Of a DNA stretch of 64,000 bases, positions 36,372 through 51,341 are shown piece by piece. Positions within the stretch are counted from its first letter, which is position 1. Every line of letters begins with the position of its first letter. The notes under the pieces were generated by a model. That model saw only the letters and a list, made by a program, of their open reading frames with translations. It was not told where the DNA came from and did no database searches. The translations under genes and the position numbers were made by a program. Origin of the DNA: Diphasiastrum complanatum (lineage: Eukaryota; Streptophyta; Lycopodiopsida; Lycopodiales; Lycopodiaceae); the NCBI GenBank assembly GCA_029204225.1, contig CM055108.1, positions 1,993,668 through 2,057,667 on the forward strand. Reading direction: 5' to 3'.

Positions 36372-37262
36372 GAAAAAAAATGAGAACCAATATCCACTTC
36401 CTTGCTGCTCCCTTGACCTTACTTGAGTCTTCAATAGATCCATAACATCTTTGCCAAATAACCTTCCTTTGATGCTCTTGACTAGCTCCAAATTGCCACC
36501 TGGCCTTTTGTGTTGTTGAAGCCCTTTGAGACCAACCTCTTGATCTTCTTATTGACCATAAAAGTCATTGAACAAACTTTGTTTTCCAGATCCATTACTT
36601 GCTTTTCTAGTATGAAAACCATGAGAAACAATATCCACTTGCATAGCATCATCTACACAAGAAAATTCTCCAGAACATGTGAGTAAAGCAAAATGAGTCG
36701 CTTCCACTTGCTTACCTTTCTCTTGATCATCAAAGATATCAAAGATATCAATATCTTCAGATCTGAACCTCTGGAAATACTCCCTCTCAAACATATGATC
36801 TAGATCCAACAAGATCTCATCAATGCTTGATCTCGATCTTCCATAAAAGTTAGTGAAAACAATGTCACCAATGTCACCATCATAAATCAAAAGATAGATT
36901 CCAAACTTTCCATCCAACATGAAGTAGAGTAGGTGAAGATGAGTATCAAACCTAATAAATCCAGCATTCTTGAGTCCATAACAAACCTCAATAAGATCAC
37001 CAATGAGATCTCCCTTGCCTTGAAGAAATTGCCTCTCGATTTGCTCCATGTAGTCTTCTCCAGCCAACCTTTTGTCATCTCGATCATGAGTGATCAATTC
37101 ACAATCATAGAATCCTTTGAGTTGATGAAGAGATGTGAGATCCATGCCTTGGATCTTCCCAAGAACCAATCTTCCATTGCTCTTTCCTTCATAAGACTCC
37201 CTCTTAATGCCTGAATTATAAGAAGTAGAAACCTCAAAAACATTAGAAGCCATGAAAAAAAA
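36372..37262 (-). repeat. Tandem ORF unit 1
   Basis: The first copy, start codon at 37253, open for 234 codons to 36549. Seen in order: MASNVFEVSTSY, a lysine/glycine stretch, FYDCELITHDRDDKRL, QIERQFLQGKGDLIGDLIE, LLYFMLDGKFGIYLLIYDG, an acidic IDIFDIFDDQEKGK segment, and GSGKQSLFNDF. No family is recognised. A 13-bp deletion near 36433 in its tail puts the frame in register with unit 2, so that tail and next unit read as one frame (36491-35985). Confidence 0.86.
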
Positions 37263-37265
37263 TGA

Positions 37266-37700
37266 TTAGTACCTTAACATAAGGATGATTGAAGAACTCT
37301 CTTTTTTCAAACGAGAACTTCTACTCAATGTTTTAGGTAATGAATCATATGATAATGATTCCTCCTCACTATCATTCACAATGACATCATTCAAAGTACA
37401 TCCTACTTTGAACTCTTCACATACTTCTCTTCTTCTTGGCTTGTGACTATCTCCCTCACCAAGTCTCTTGATAGAACCATTTGATCTACTCTCTTTATGA
37501 AGAAATGTGACTCCACTTGATGAAAAAATGACTTTCTTGGACTCATCACAAAAGAATGTAGAAGAACCACCTCCTTCATGCATGCATCTAGCAACATCTT
37601 TTTCCATATCATCAAAGAAATCATCAGCAACAATCTTTTCCAAGGAAGAACCTTCACCTCCATTGATGAAGTTAGCTCTTTCCTTACCTTTTGCATGCTT
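37266..37700 (-). CDS. Unknown acidic/serine-rich frame between protease and array
   Basis: A 125-aa open frame (37643-37266) with DDFFDDMEKDVARCMHEG and a serine/glutamate-rich end. It stands where the integrase should begin in a full copia element, but no GAG-pre-integrase or integrase motif is visible. It could be coding filler of the non-autonomous element. Confidence 0.4.
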   Translation of the reverse strand, partial: KHAKGKERANFINGGEGSSLEKIVADDFFDDMEKDVARCMHEGGGSSTFFCDESKKVIFSSSGVTFLHKESRSNGSIKRLGEGDSHKPRRREVCEEFKVGCTLNDVIVNDSEEESLSYDSLPKTLSRSSRLKKESSSIILMLRY

Positions 37701-39118
37701 TCATTTGCCATGAAGAACCATTGAAACACCATCATTATCCTCAAGACTAGCCAAGTTAGCACAAAGATGAACATATTCAAGAAGCATATTAGATCTTGAC
37801 CTAGATCTAGCATAAGGAAGCTTTTTAGACTTTGCATAAGATCCACCAATCTTATTGATGCTAAAAGGTAACTTTGGAAAGTTGAGACCAATCTCCTTTT
37901 CCATTCCATCCTTTTTGTTAGCCATAACAAAAGCATCAAGCTTGAAAATTCTACCTTGTCTATTGCCCTTAGCAACCAGGATTTCTTCCTTTGTAATGAA
38001 ACAAGCATCACCACCAAACTTTACCATGTATCCTTTCTCTATCATTTGACCAACACTTAGCAAATTCTTTGAAAGTGAAGGAATGTAAAGAACACCATCA
38101 AGTCTTGCTTTCCTATTAGTAGAGAGACAAATAAGAATTGAAACAATACCTTCAATCACACACTCACCACCATTGGCCATGTGAATTGCTTTCTTGGCTC
38201 CATCATAAGTGACCAAAGAAGTAAAGAACTTCTTGTGACTAGTCATGTGTGAACTAGCTCCACTATCAATCCACCATGAATCTTTGACATCTTCACTTGA
38301 TATTGGACTTGAAGAACACATCAAAAGAGAATCACCACCACCTAGATCCTCATCATTAGTAGTAAAGTTGATGTGCTTGCTACCTTCATCTCTTTGCTTC
38401 TTCAAACATTCATTTGCAAAATGCCCTTTGATTCCACAATAAAAACATTTCAACTTAGACTTATCTTTCTTTTTGCCAAAAGAAGAAGTCTTTAGACCAC
38501 TTGCCTTTGCCTTTGCCCTTGAACTTGCCTTTGATGAACATAGCATCCTCTTCATAATGAGATGTCGATGTTCCTCTTGATTGAAGCCTATACTCCTCAT
38601 TCACCAAGATCTCTTGCAAATCCACAATACTTGGAAAAGTCTTTTTAATAGCAAAACTATGAACAAGATTAGCATGATCATCCAACAAGCCATTAAGTAT
38701 AACTTGAACAAGTTCTACCTCCTTAATGCTTTCATCAATACATGCTAACTCATCATTGAATGCTTTAACCCTCAAAACAAAAGCATGAGTACTCTCTTCC
38801 TTCTTTTGCAAACTTTGAAAGATTTTCCTCCTAAGAGTAAGCACTCTTGAGGTAAGCCTCCAAAGATGATGTGCACTTACCAACTTCCTTGAGAAGTTCA
38901 TTGGTAACATTCATCTTGATCATGTGTAGAGCTTTCTTTTCTCTCTTGTCATACCGCACTTGACCTTGAGGTGCTTGAGGCCTCTCCTCCACTCCTGCAA
39001 CAATCTCCATCAACTCATTCATCTCCAATAAGGACTCCATCCTCACCTTCCAAGTAGAATAGTTGATTGAGGTAAGCCTATCATTGCTCTCCAACATAAA
39101 GCCTCCACTTGTAGCCAT
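37701..39118 (-). pseudogene. Copia gag and protease of the 7.9-kb element
   Basis: Gag starts MATSGGFMLESNDRLTS at 39118, with the copia gag landmarks NYSTWKVRMESLL, then LRRKIFQSLQ and ELVQVILNGL. A CX2CX4HX4C knuckle (CFYCGIKGHFANEC) is near 38440 and the protease site WWIDSGASSHMTS near 38250, followed by SLSKNLLSVGQM. Two frame shifts, near 38870 and 38510, interrupt it. Gag would form the particle and the protease would mature it. Confidence 0.85.
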
Positions 39119-39719
39119 GTTGAAGTGACCTGATCTTCTTCTTTGAACCTGTTCCAATGCACAAAGCACTCTCTTGAATGTCAACAAATGAACTCAAGAA
39201 GAAATCACAAAGATATGGAACCTCTCAAATCTCTTCTGGCACTCTAACTAGAAAATCAACACATAGAATAGTGAAATCTTGATCGACCTATGATCTATAC
39301 TCAATCTAATGATTCTTGCCACTTACTAAGATTGAAACACACTCAAATTAAGTTCAGTAACCTCACAAACTAGAGATCCAATCAAAATCAGAATTTTGAC
39401 AAAATCAGAAAAAATTGAATATCTCAAATTCTACATGCAATTTCTAGAAACTTGATATATCTTCTTGTAGACTCCAATGAGACCTTCCTAATGCACCAAA
39501 TATCATCTAAATTCAATAAAACAAGTGTGAAATCGGAATTGATCAAGTATATAACCCTATATTGAGTTTTGACCTACAAAAGATCAATTCTACACATGCA
39601 AAAATGCTGAATTTTGAGTAGAGATCAATCTAGCATGCTCTAGCATTGGTAACTCCTCCAAATCCTTGCTGAAGATGGCTGATCCTTTCATAACCTGAAA
39701 CACAAGAGCTCTGATACCA

Positions 39720-40372
39720 TGTGAAGGATTTCAGATCATTCAAGATCCAATCCATGTCCCTAATCTTTGGTTACAATAAGGAGCAAACCAACAATCCTGC
39801 CAATGTAGAAAAATCAGCATCTACATACAAAATGAGATGCAAACTCTAAGAGATACTGATCAAACATGAACCAAAACATAAAATATGTTTGCTGTACATA
39901 CAATTACAGTACCCTACTATATTTCACACGTGTGGAACCAAAAATAGCAATAAATGATCATTCTACACATGGAATTGCAAGATAACATCATGAGAGTGCA
40001 CCAATGAGTAGTAGAACCCAAAGAGAACCATGTATAATGATGAAATGAGAGATAGAAGAGAGAAGATGTGTCTCTCCACGAGTTACTCCTTTTATAGAGT
40101 TTCCAAACCCTATTTGGCCACTTGGCTTTCCCTCCAAAATGTAAACCCTACTATTTTTGGGTCTAGATTCAATGTACCCAAAGTTCAAATTTGAATCTCT
40201 CTCAAACTCAACTACCAACTTTCCCACATTTTCAAAAAGTGTTTATTGAATGTATTTTAAACTAATATAACTTCAAAAAGTTTATCTTTAAGTCTAAAAT
40301 GAGTTTTGGCCTCTTATTGACAATTTACCAAAATATGACTAAACTAGACTAAACTAGTTGAAATCTCTCACA
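39720..40372 (-). repeat. 5' LTR of the 7.9-kb element
   Basis: 653 bp, starts TGTGAAGG and ends CTCACA on the plus strand, abutting the primer-binding site complement at 39708-39719. It contains the palindrome CACACGTGTG at 39925-39934. Confidence 0.88.
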
Positions 40373-40807
40373 CTCACATATAGTTTTGTCCAGAATCATA
40401 ACAATGTTGTTGCAGGAGAAAACTCAAAGGAATGGAGCATCCTCGTCCTCCATCAATGACTCATAGACTCTATTCTCCAAGAAGAATTCGAAGAAACAAT
40501 AGAAACAAAAAGTTGTCAGACAATTTGACAAAAATAAAAAACAATTATCGAAGCAAGGTTCGAACCAGAAAACAACCTGATCAGAACAAGAAAAGGATGT
40601 TCTACAAATATTGTAGAAGAAGGAATCACAAGATCTAGAACTGCCAAATCTTGAAGTCCAACAACTACAAGAAAAAATAGTTGGATCAACAAGTCAATGC
40701 AGCTATCGATTCGAAGTAGAATCCTGGAGATGACGATGAGTAGAATGCCTTCATGATGAATCATCACCAAGGCAAACAAGCTAAGGAATGGCACCTCGAT
40801 TCTACAG
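40373..40807 (+). pseudogene. Copia gag/protease, right part of the split element
   Basis: It resumes after the insertion with decayed gag. Near 40593 is FYKYCRRRNHKI, a degenerate zinc knuckle, and near 40785 AKEWHLDST, matching the protease site context of copia elements. It ends at the junction with a fragment of opposite orientation. Confidence 0.6.
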
Positions 40808-40811
40808 TAAG

Positions 40812-41178
40812 GCAAACAAACCTGATTTATACCTTTTAAGGAACTTGGAAGACCAATGACAACTTGATTTCTAGCCATTACCTCCAATGACTTGAAGTTG
40901 AGGTGTCCCATCCTTTTCTGTCAAACCTCTTGAATAGGTATTTGCTCTCTTGCAACAAATCCAACTTGGTTAACAATAACACAAGCATATAGTTTGAACA
41001 ATTTCCCTTGCCTTTTACCTTTTGCAATCAAGATATCCTTCCTTTTGATCATACAAGCATCTCCATCAAACTCAACTTTGAGGCCTTTACTTAGCAATTG
41101 ACTCACACTAAGTAAATTCTTGGTAATAGATGGAATGAACAAAACATGCTCCAAATGAACATTCCTATTTGTAAAGAG
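40812..41178 (-). pseudogene. Copia protease/GAG-pre-integrase fragment
   Basis: The minus strand reads NRNVHLEHVLFIPSITKNLL, SVSQLLSKGLKVEFDGDAC and, after a frame change, MGHLNFKSLEVMARNQVVIG. These are the post-protease and GAG-pre-integrase motifs of copia pol. Only this fragment is left. Confidence 0.75.
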
Positions 41179-41718
41179 AGAAAGCAGTGCTGCTAAAAAG
41201 TGATGAAAACCACAAATGATTAAAAAATACATGTATACTAAATGCTTATGCATTGCAAGAAGGTATGGCATTGACAAGTAGTTCGTTGGCTAGCGGCCAC
41301 ATACACACCTAGATCGATGCTTCAAATGAGTAAAAAAATATAAGAGTACAGTTTGTTGTCCAGTGCTCCATACTAGGTGATATCGTACTTGCCTTCCACA
41401 CTGATTGCTTATCAAAAGAGCTCAAATAATGAGCTAGCTGAAGAGAAGAGGAGGAGTGTAGAAGAGAGAAGTAGAATGAGGGTGGGAAATCCATGTTGGT
41501 CCACCCTCCACATTATACTTTATTTTCCTACATTTAGAAGAACAAGCAGGTGTAAATGCTCACCATACGATTGGGAGCCCTAAAATTGAATGCATCATAG
41601 CCATGGAATTTTGGAAGCTTGAAGTACAAATTAGTGTCTCTCTCCCAATTTTTTTTTTTGAGTTTTGTTCATACCATGTACATGGGTTTTAGCTATATTA
41701 GAGGGTGTATTATCCTCC

Positions 41719-41720
<2 letters not shown>
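41179..41720. other. No gene recognised
   Basis: Contains a 39-bp segment (41229-41267) almost identical to 45809-45847. Otherwise there is no recognisable feature. Confidence 0.4.

Positions 41721-41807
<87 letters not shown>
41721..41807 (+). repeat. (GA)n microsatellite
   Basis: An uninterrupted GA tract of about 87 bp, 400 bp left of a CT tract of opposite strand sense. Confidence 0.98.
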
Positions 41808-41808
<1 letters not shown>

Positions 41809-42010
41809 CCACCAATTGTCCCGCGGTTAGCATTGAGTCTCAGTGGTCAGTTAGGGGATGCTAATTGCCCGCCAAAAATAACCTATCACAATAAGGTAGA
41901 TTATACTTAACCCCGAAAAATTGTTTACTCTTAAAGATATTGGTAATGATTTTGTATAATTTGTCTTTCATAAAGCCATTCTTTTGAAAGGAGTATACCA
42001 ATTTTGTAAT

Positions 42011-44480
<2,470 letters not shown>

Positions 44481-47310
44481 AGGATCATGTTTCTCTCATA
44501 AATTCCATATAAACTAACCCAATCAAAGTGCTCACAGATCAATAAGACATAAGATGCTATCATTAGGACCAACAACATCATAGGTGGTTCTATCAGTAGA
44601 AGTAATGAAATTGTTGATTTCAGTAGCTTTCCTCATGCAGTAGATAATAGTTTGTATAAAGGGGTTAGCTGCAGGAACAAGTTCACCATAATTGAGTAAA
44701 ACTACATCGAAAAACCACCCTGAGGATTGAACTATAGAAATAGACCTAAGTTAGCCATAGAACTAGATCAAAGAAAAAGATAGGGTACTACCCCGGGCAA
44801 AAGGTAGTTGGGTTTACATCACAAGGATGCAAAGAGAGAGTAACACAGATTTCACATAGCTCCCCTTGAACAAGTCAAGACCAAATCCTTTGAATCCTTT
44901 TGTCTTATAGCATAACATGTTCAAATGAAAGCTAAGAAAAACTTACAATACAAAGCACCATAAAGTGAAGCAAGTTCTAGGATATCCAATCGTTAGCTAC
45001 CACCATCCCACAAAACAGAAGCACACAAGCTAGTTCAGTGAGCAAGACAGGTGTCATAGTTGAGCATCAGTTGTCATCCATGTTCGAAATAAGATTCACT
45101 ATCAACTTAACTAGAAAGTTTAATCATTAGTCAAATCTTCTCTACCAAGTAATTTTTAACATCGTAGGTATTGCCCTAATATTACTGTATCAGGGAATTT
45201 GCCATACTGATCAGTGTAAGGCAAGTAATGCTATTGTTACACTACAATTACATAACTTAAAATCACAAAGCCATAATCAATCACAACATGTGAAAAAGGT
45301 GTAGGTTAGCCATAGGACTCAGAAACATGACATATCTATGCCATATTGTACCTATTAGTACAAGTGAATCATTTGGTACTTGATGGACCCTATGTATAGA
45401 TGCTTGGAAAAACCTATGCCATTCAAGCTGGCCTAGAAAAATCCGTGCCATTCAGGCTAACAAAACTCTGAACCGATTCAACAATGTAAGATGCAAAAAA
45501 CTACCATTTAATAACTTGCTATAATCCATTATTGTGTTTTAGTTCAACAAGCCCAATGTGTAGATTCTCGTGGGTATCAAAGTACCTCCATACCATTATG
45601 GCCCCAAAGACAAGTGTGTTTAGTCTTCTATGAGTGTGGTAAGCACTCAGCAAATCCATGCTTTCCAGTGCCACAATAAACACTTAAACTTGTAAATAAG
45701 TGTGACCCCTAGCTTACCTTAGTTAACATGGGTGTGGTAATTCCTTGGTCATAGTATCCACCTTGACAGAGTGTGGGAACCAGATTGCAATTGTCCATAG
45801 TTCATAAAACATGTATACTAAATGCTTATGCATTGCAACAAGGTATGTCAGCTCTTAGAGTCATTGTAGAGTATGCAACGATATCATCACATCTGCCTTG
45901 CCTCTCGCATCTTGACGTCGAACTCAACCACCACCACCCACTACTCCCATACTCCTTGCTACAATGGAAGGGCCTTCGGGTATAGTAATGGAGCATACCT
46001 TGTAGAAAGTCATGAGTTTTTCATAGCTTGACCATATCAACATGGAGTGCCGAAGTGAGAGCAGCCATGTAATAAAGTTGTGCTACGTTGATAAGGTTGG
46101 CTTCAATCATTAAGGGCTGATTGATATCGATGGCGATTGATGGGAGTCTCTGATTCCAATAACCTTGTAATTCTGCCAAAGATGTCACTAGTGTTGGATT
46201 TATCTCCTTTACTCTCCTAAATCCTATGTTAATCTGTCTCCATTCATGCTGCTATATTTTTACTCATGTTGTCGCACAGTCTGCATATTTACATGTAAAA
46301 TAAGAAAGACGAATAAAATGTGACTGTCTGCATAAATACAAGTAAATTTACACAAGTGAAAAAGGTGAAAAGCACGACACTGTATTTTTACACGTGATTT
46401 GTGACAGGCAAAAAGCGCGACACTGCTCTACAAAATGCCGAAGGTGCCCTAATGAAAAAAGTGAAGGCACCTTGTAAATCAAATCCTAAGGCATTTGTCA
46501 GTGTCACATTTTTTGCTTATCTTACAAAAGGGACCATAACGTCAAGATGCACAATTTTCCATTTTCATTGTCACTCACCATAACTTTTTGCTAGCTCCGA
46601 TTCACTTGCCATTGGTACAATTCACTCGTTGAGTTCAAGATATACAACTTTGAGTTTTGTGGTTATTTTTATTATTGTGGAGTCACCCATGACTCACAGA
46701 TTTTTTTGCCATCATAAACACTTTTTAAAAATAATTGATTGATTTTTGTAACAAAGTGTTTCTTTAAATATTCCATGACACCTCTATCATTATGTCTCAA
46801 GTTAGAGCTTCCCCTTGGAAACCAAAAAACATTATGTCTTTTCAAAACACAACCATTCACATTTTACTTCAAAAAACAGTTCACATTTATATTTGAGTTG
46901 AAAACAATGAGACACTTTTGAGACATAATAAGCTTGCATGTAGAACAAACATCAACTCTCATATCATAATTCTAAATATACTTGCCAAAAGAAAATGTGT
47001 GCCACCATTGGCTTCAAAATTATTATATTTTTCAACATGCATACTTAATGCATGCAATTTTCATGAACAATTCATCACTACAAGGCCCAAGTTTACAGCT
47101 GCTAATTTGAGCACATCGTTAATATCTACAAGTTGCTTAAACATCATATGACTTGAAAAATAATACACGATGTGAAATTGCATTCTCATCATATTGCTGC
47201 AAATAAAAACCCATCAAAACTCTTGACATATAAATTTAACACCAGTTCAACATTCTAGGCAACCACCTTTATATAAAGCATGCAAATTAACCCCTACCTA
47301 TCAAACTAAT
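44481..47310. other. Intergenic, no gene recognised
   Basis: About 2.8 kb without a recognisable gene or LTR. It contains 45809-45847, a near-identical copy of 41229-41267. Short open frames on both strands lack known motifs. Confidence 0.4.
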
Positions 47311-47413
47311 AGTTAAAATAGCAATGATCGACTCATACAATGCTTTCTTATTTCGACGGCACTATGTGTGCTTAGTTCTAGAATTATCGGGCCGTTTTTC
47401 TTTTACGAGCCCT

Positions 47414-49850
47414 TTGATGATGGTGCCAGATGGTTCATAGATTCAGGCGCCACAAGGCATATGATCGGGAAACGTGATTGGTTTGAGAAATTCTCACCAA
47501 TCCATGATGGGGATAAGGTCACTCAAGCCAATGGGGAGGAATGCCAAATATAGGGTGTGGGCAATGTACCTGTGCAGTTTCCTGATGGTAAAATCAAGAA
47601 CATCCCTAATGTGCTTTATGTTCCTAGACTCAAAAAAGAGTTTGCCTTCTGTTGGTGTAATGGCAAATCAACATCTTAAGGTTGAATTTGTCAAGGATGG
47701 ATGCCTTATGAGAGATATGAACCACAATCATAAAGTGGTGGCAAAAGGTTATAGAGATAGTAACTGTGGCCTTTATAAATTGGATGTTGCAAAACCAGGA
47801 GAATATGGTTTGGTTATCTCAACAACATCTCAATCTGAATTGTGGCACAGAAGACTTGGTCATCTGAACTATGGGAGCTTGAGATTGATGGCAAAACTGA
47901 AGATGGTAACTGGGTTACCGGCATTGTAGGATGATTATCATGAAATATGTGAAGGATGCATCATGGGAAAGCATCACAGGGAGACATTCAAGAAAGGTGG
48001 AGCTGCAAGAGCTAAGAAACCGTTGGAACTTATTCACAACGACCTGTGCGGCCCAATGAAGACCATGTCATTGGAGAAAGCATATTATTTTATGACTTTC
48101 ATAGATGATTACTCTAGGAGGACATGGATTTATTTCTTGAAGAGAAAATCTGATGCTTTTGCTCGCTTCAAGGAGTTCAAGACTTTGGTAGAAAACCAAC
48201 TGGATGCACGCATCAAAGTGCTAGGATCTGATAGAGGGGGCGAATACAAATCTGATGATTTTGAGGACTTTTGCAAGGAACATGACATCAAAAGACAATT
48301 CACACAATCACACACGCCACATAGCTGAAAGAAAAAATAGGACTATTATGGAGAGTGCACGCTCCATGATGAAGCAAATGGGCTTGACCGATTCACTTTG
48401 GTCGAAAGCGTGCAGTGCGGCAACATTCTTGCAAAACAGGAGCCCTACAGTTGCGGTTCCAAATGTGACTCCTGAAGAAGCATTTACAGGAATAAAGCCA
48501 AAAATCGACAAGTTTCGTATCATTGGATGCAAGGCCTATTCACACGTGCCAAAAGAAGAGCGAAAGAAACTTGATGCCAAAGCAAACAAGTGTATCTTCG
48601 TCGATTATGATGAGAGAACAAAGACATACAGGTGTTTTGATCCTGTAATGAACAAAATTCACATTAGCAAAGATGTGATCTTTGATGAGATGCATAGGTA
48701 TGAAGATGAAGACCATGCAAGTGGTGAAAACATCAAAAGACTTCTCACAATTTTGGAAGAAGAAGATGAAGAAGACGTTCCACAAGATGATGCACGTGAA
48801 GATGAGAGTCGTGAGGGCGGGTATGAAAGGACACCACCTATTCAAGAACCTAGGGGGAGGTACTTGCCAATAGGAGCAATAAAGGAGAAACCGGTTGAAA
48901 GTAAGAGACATTACTTGGACACTCCTTGGGATACATACTTTCCCCGTAGTGTATCACCTGAATCTAAGATACCAAAATGGTATGAAAAGATCATGAAGGA
49001 CGCAAAGCTAAATCAACCAGGATCTAGCACACAAGGAGAAGTGAGAAGATCAACACGGGAAAGGAAGTCTCCCGATCGTTATCATGTGAACTATGCCCTA
49101 ATGAGTGACATTTTAAAGTGTCGAGAGCCATCAACCTTTGATGAGACAAAAGATCACAAAGAGTGGCAAAGGGCAATGGAAGAGGAGATAGAATCCGTCC
49201 ACAGGCATGATACATGGGAGTTGGTTGATCTACCACTTGGAAAGAAACCCATTGACAACAAATGGGCATTTAGAACAAAGTTTCATGCGGATGGCACGAT
49301 AGCAAAGCATAAGGCACGCCTAGTAGTGAAGGGTTATGAGCAAAGCAAAGGAATTGACTATGAAGAGACATTTGCTCCTGTGGCCAAGTGGACTATGCTA
49401 CACATTATCATTGCCCTAGCATCTCATTTTGGGTCGAAGATCCATGAAATGGATGTGAAGTCCGCATTTTTGAATGGTGACTTAGAGGAAGAAGTTTACA
49501 TGGTCCAACCACAAGGCTTCATGGCAAAAGGGCAAGAACAAAAGGTATGTAAACTACACAAAGTACTTTATGGCCTTAAGCAAGCGTCACGCGCATGGTA
49601 TGGATGCATTGACAATTACTTTCTTTCTCATGGTTTTGTAAGAACAAATTCAGATCCAAATCTTTATGTTCTTATAAACGATGATAGCATTGCCTTGATT
49701 GTACTTTATGTTGATGATATCATTATCACGGGCAATGATGAGAACTTCACTTGTTCTATCAAAGCCAACTTGTGCAAGCAGTTTGAGATGACAGATTTAA
49801 ATCTTATGCACTACTGCTTGGGTGTTGAAGTATGGAAAACTGGCAGTGAT
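47414..49850 (+). pseudogene. Copia protease, integrase and RT (host element, left part)
   Basis: The protease site WFIDSGATRHMIG is near 47430, GAG-pre-integrase ELWHRRLGHLNYGSL near 47840 and integrase at about 47970-48420 (IHNDLCGPM, FIDDYSRRTW, GSDRGGEYKSDD, AERKNRTIME). A few residues between HTP and AERKN are deleted with a frame change near 48325. The integrase C-terminus follows (FRIIGCKAYSHVPKEERKK, SKDVIFDEM). RT has [39 protein letters not shown] and an intact LYVDDIIITGND. The single frame 48324-49850 covers integrase end to RT, so this part is well preserved. Confidence 0.9.
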
Positions 49851-50587
49851 TGTGAAGAATTGAAAAAGATTATCTATGTTAGACATAGGGGTCTTATGTT
49901 TTATACATCAAGCATCTAGGTGTAGGATGTTGATAGGAATAAATTTGGCATAGATGACAAATTATGCATTTCCACTTGTAATGTCACTATTGAGCCAAAA
50001 TAGAGTAAGAGGCAAAACACGTGCCAATTAGAGTATAGACAAGTGTAAAGCTTTTGTTTGATGAATTCCAAGAGGTCCAATAGGATTTAGAGGTGGAACC
50101 TTGTGAGGTCCAATAGGAAATTGAGGTGTGCTTGAATATAGTCCAATAGAATTAAGAGGTGCATGGATCAATGGTCCAATAGGATCAAGAGGTGACAAAG
50201 TATGGTCCAATCATAGTTAAGCATAGTGGTAGCTCGTGGATCTACTAGTATCATTGTACTCCTCATTTTGGATCTAATTGATTTGGTGATTTCATGGATT
50301 TTGTGAGTTATTGAGTTTCTAGCTTTCTCTCTCTACCCGAGAGCTCATGATGGTTTTTCTCTCTCTACCCGAGGAGAGCAGCTTGTTTTTACTTAGATTA
50401 TTTTTTGAATACTTTCCACACGTGTGAGTGAGAGTTGGAAGTGATTGAATGCATGTAGTAGTGTGTTTTTGCCATAGAATCAAAGATAGATCTTGAATCT
50501 CAATCTAGTCTTGATCTTGGTGCATCTACACACCTTAGGAGATCACAAGTACATGTAGCGGACAATCCACACGTGTGAAATTCAACA
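49851..50587 (+). repeat. 5' LTR of the young copia element
   Basis: Starts TGTGAAGAATTG and ends ATTCAACA. It holds a short array of GGTCCAATAGGA-like repeats (about 50070-50210) and two CACACGTGTG palindromes (50417-50426 and 50568-50577). As the 5' copy it would contain the promoter. Confidence 0.93.
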
Positions 50588-51341
50588 TGGTATCAGAGCC
50601 TACCTAAGGTTACCATGCATTTTGATCCATCTAAGTAAAAAATTTTCATCAATCTTGAGCTAGAAATTGTCAAGGCCCATTTTCCTAGCTATCTTCTTCA
50701 ATCTTGGATCAAAAGAGATTAAAAGGACATTGATTGGGTCTGACTTGGTACTGTAAGGAATCAGGCGCTCAGACACGTGTGAGGAACATCCAATTTCAAT
50801 TTGGAAGTTCTCTCATGCTTGATCTATTTATCTTGCTTAATAGCTTGTTTTGAAGCTATTTTTGTCTAGTTTCTGATGCTATCAGTTTCATTCCATTTGG
50901 TTGTGCCAATCAAAAGTTATAAGCTTTTGAAGAGGGTGAGGTAGGGCACCTAGACCTGGGTGGACACATTTGGTTTGGTCAAGAGATTGCTTGTTTGATT
51001 CAAAATCACAGTTGAATGCTTACCAATCTCATCTATATGTGATCTAGGCACTGTTTTGAGATCTTAGCCATTTTGTTTCATGAAATATCATTGTATTTGA
51101 GTCAAATTTGGTTTCTTAGTGTATTTCACACATGCTAAGAGTGTTTGATCCTAACTTTGCTTATACTCCATCATTTGATGTGAAATAGATCTTGTTTTAG
51201 AGAGATTTGTGTAGCTAGTGAGAATCAATTCACAAATAGTTGCAAGATCTTTCATAGGAAGAGATTGTATTCTATTATTGGATCCTATTGAGAGTGTGTA
51301 GCAACATTTATTGTTCATCATTTGAGTTTTCTTCACTTCAA

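Larger units (their letters stand above)
32455..40372 (-). mobile_element. Non-autonomous copia-like element, 7.9 kb, with gag-protease and a tandem ORF array
   Basis: LTRs are 32455-33102 (648 bp) and 39720-40372 (653 bp), differing by only a few percent. The primer-binding site is at 39708-39719 and the polypurine tract just right of 33102, so it is transcribed from the minus strand. CTCAC flanks the element on both sides (32449-32453 and 40373-40377; one extra T on the left), and its removal rejoins a copia gag. Internally, from right to left, it has gag, zinc knuckle and protease (39118-37701), a 125-aa unknown frame (37643-37266), four tandem 0.89-kb units (37262-33712) and a 3' frame. 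Integrase, RT and RNase H are absent, so mobility requires enzymes in trans. Confidence 0.88.

Noticed and set aside
34264-37214. 93-aa plus-strand ORF repeated four times (MKMSIKPNKSS and similar)
   Set aside because: It lies antisense to the longer minus-strand frame of each tandem unit and repeats only because the unit repeats; the element is transcribed from the minus strand.
48255-49919. Single 554-aa protein
   Set aside because: The first 20 or so codons are out of frame with the integrase and the last 23 codons (after 49850) read into the LTR of the nested element; only 48324-49850 belongs to the host pol.
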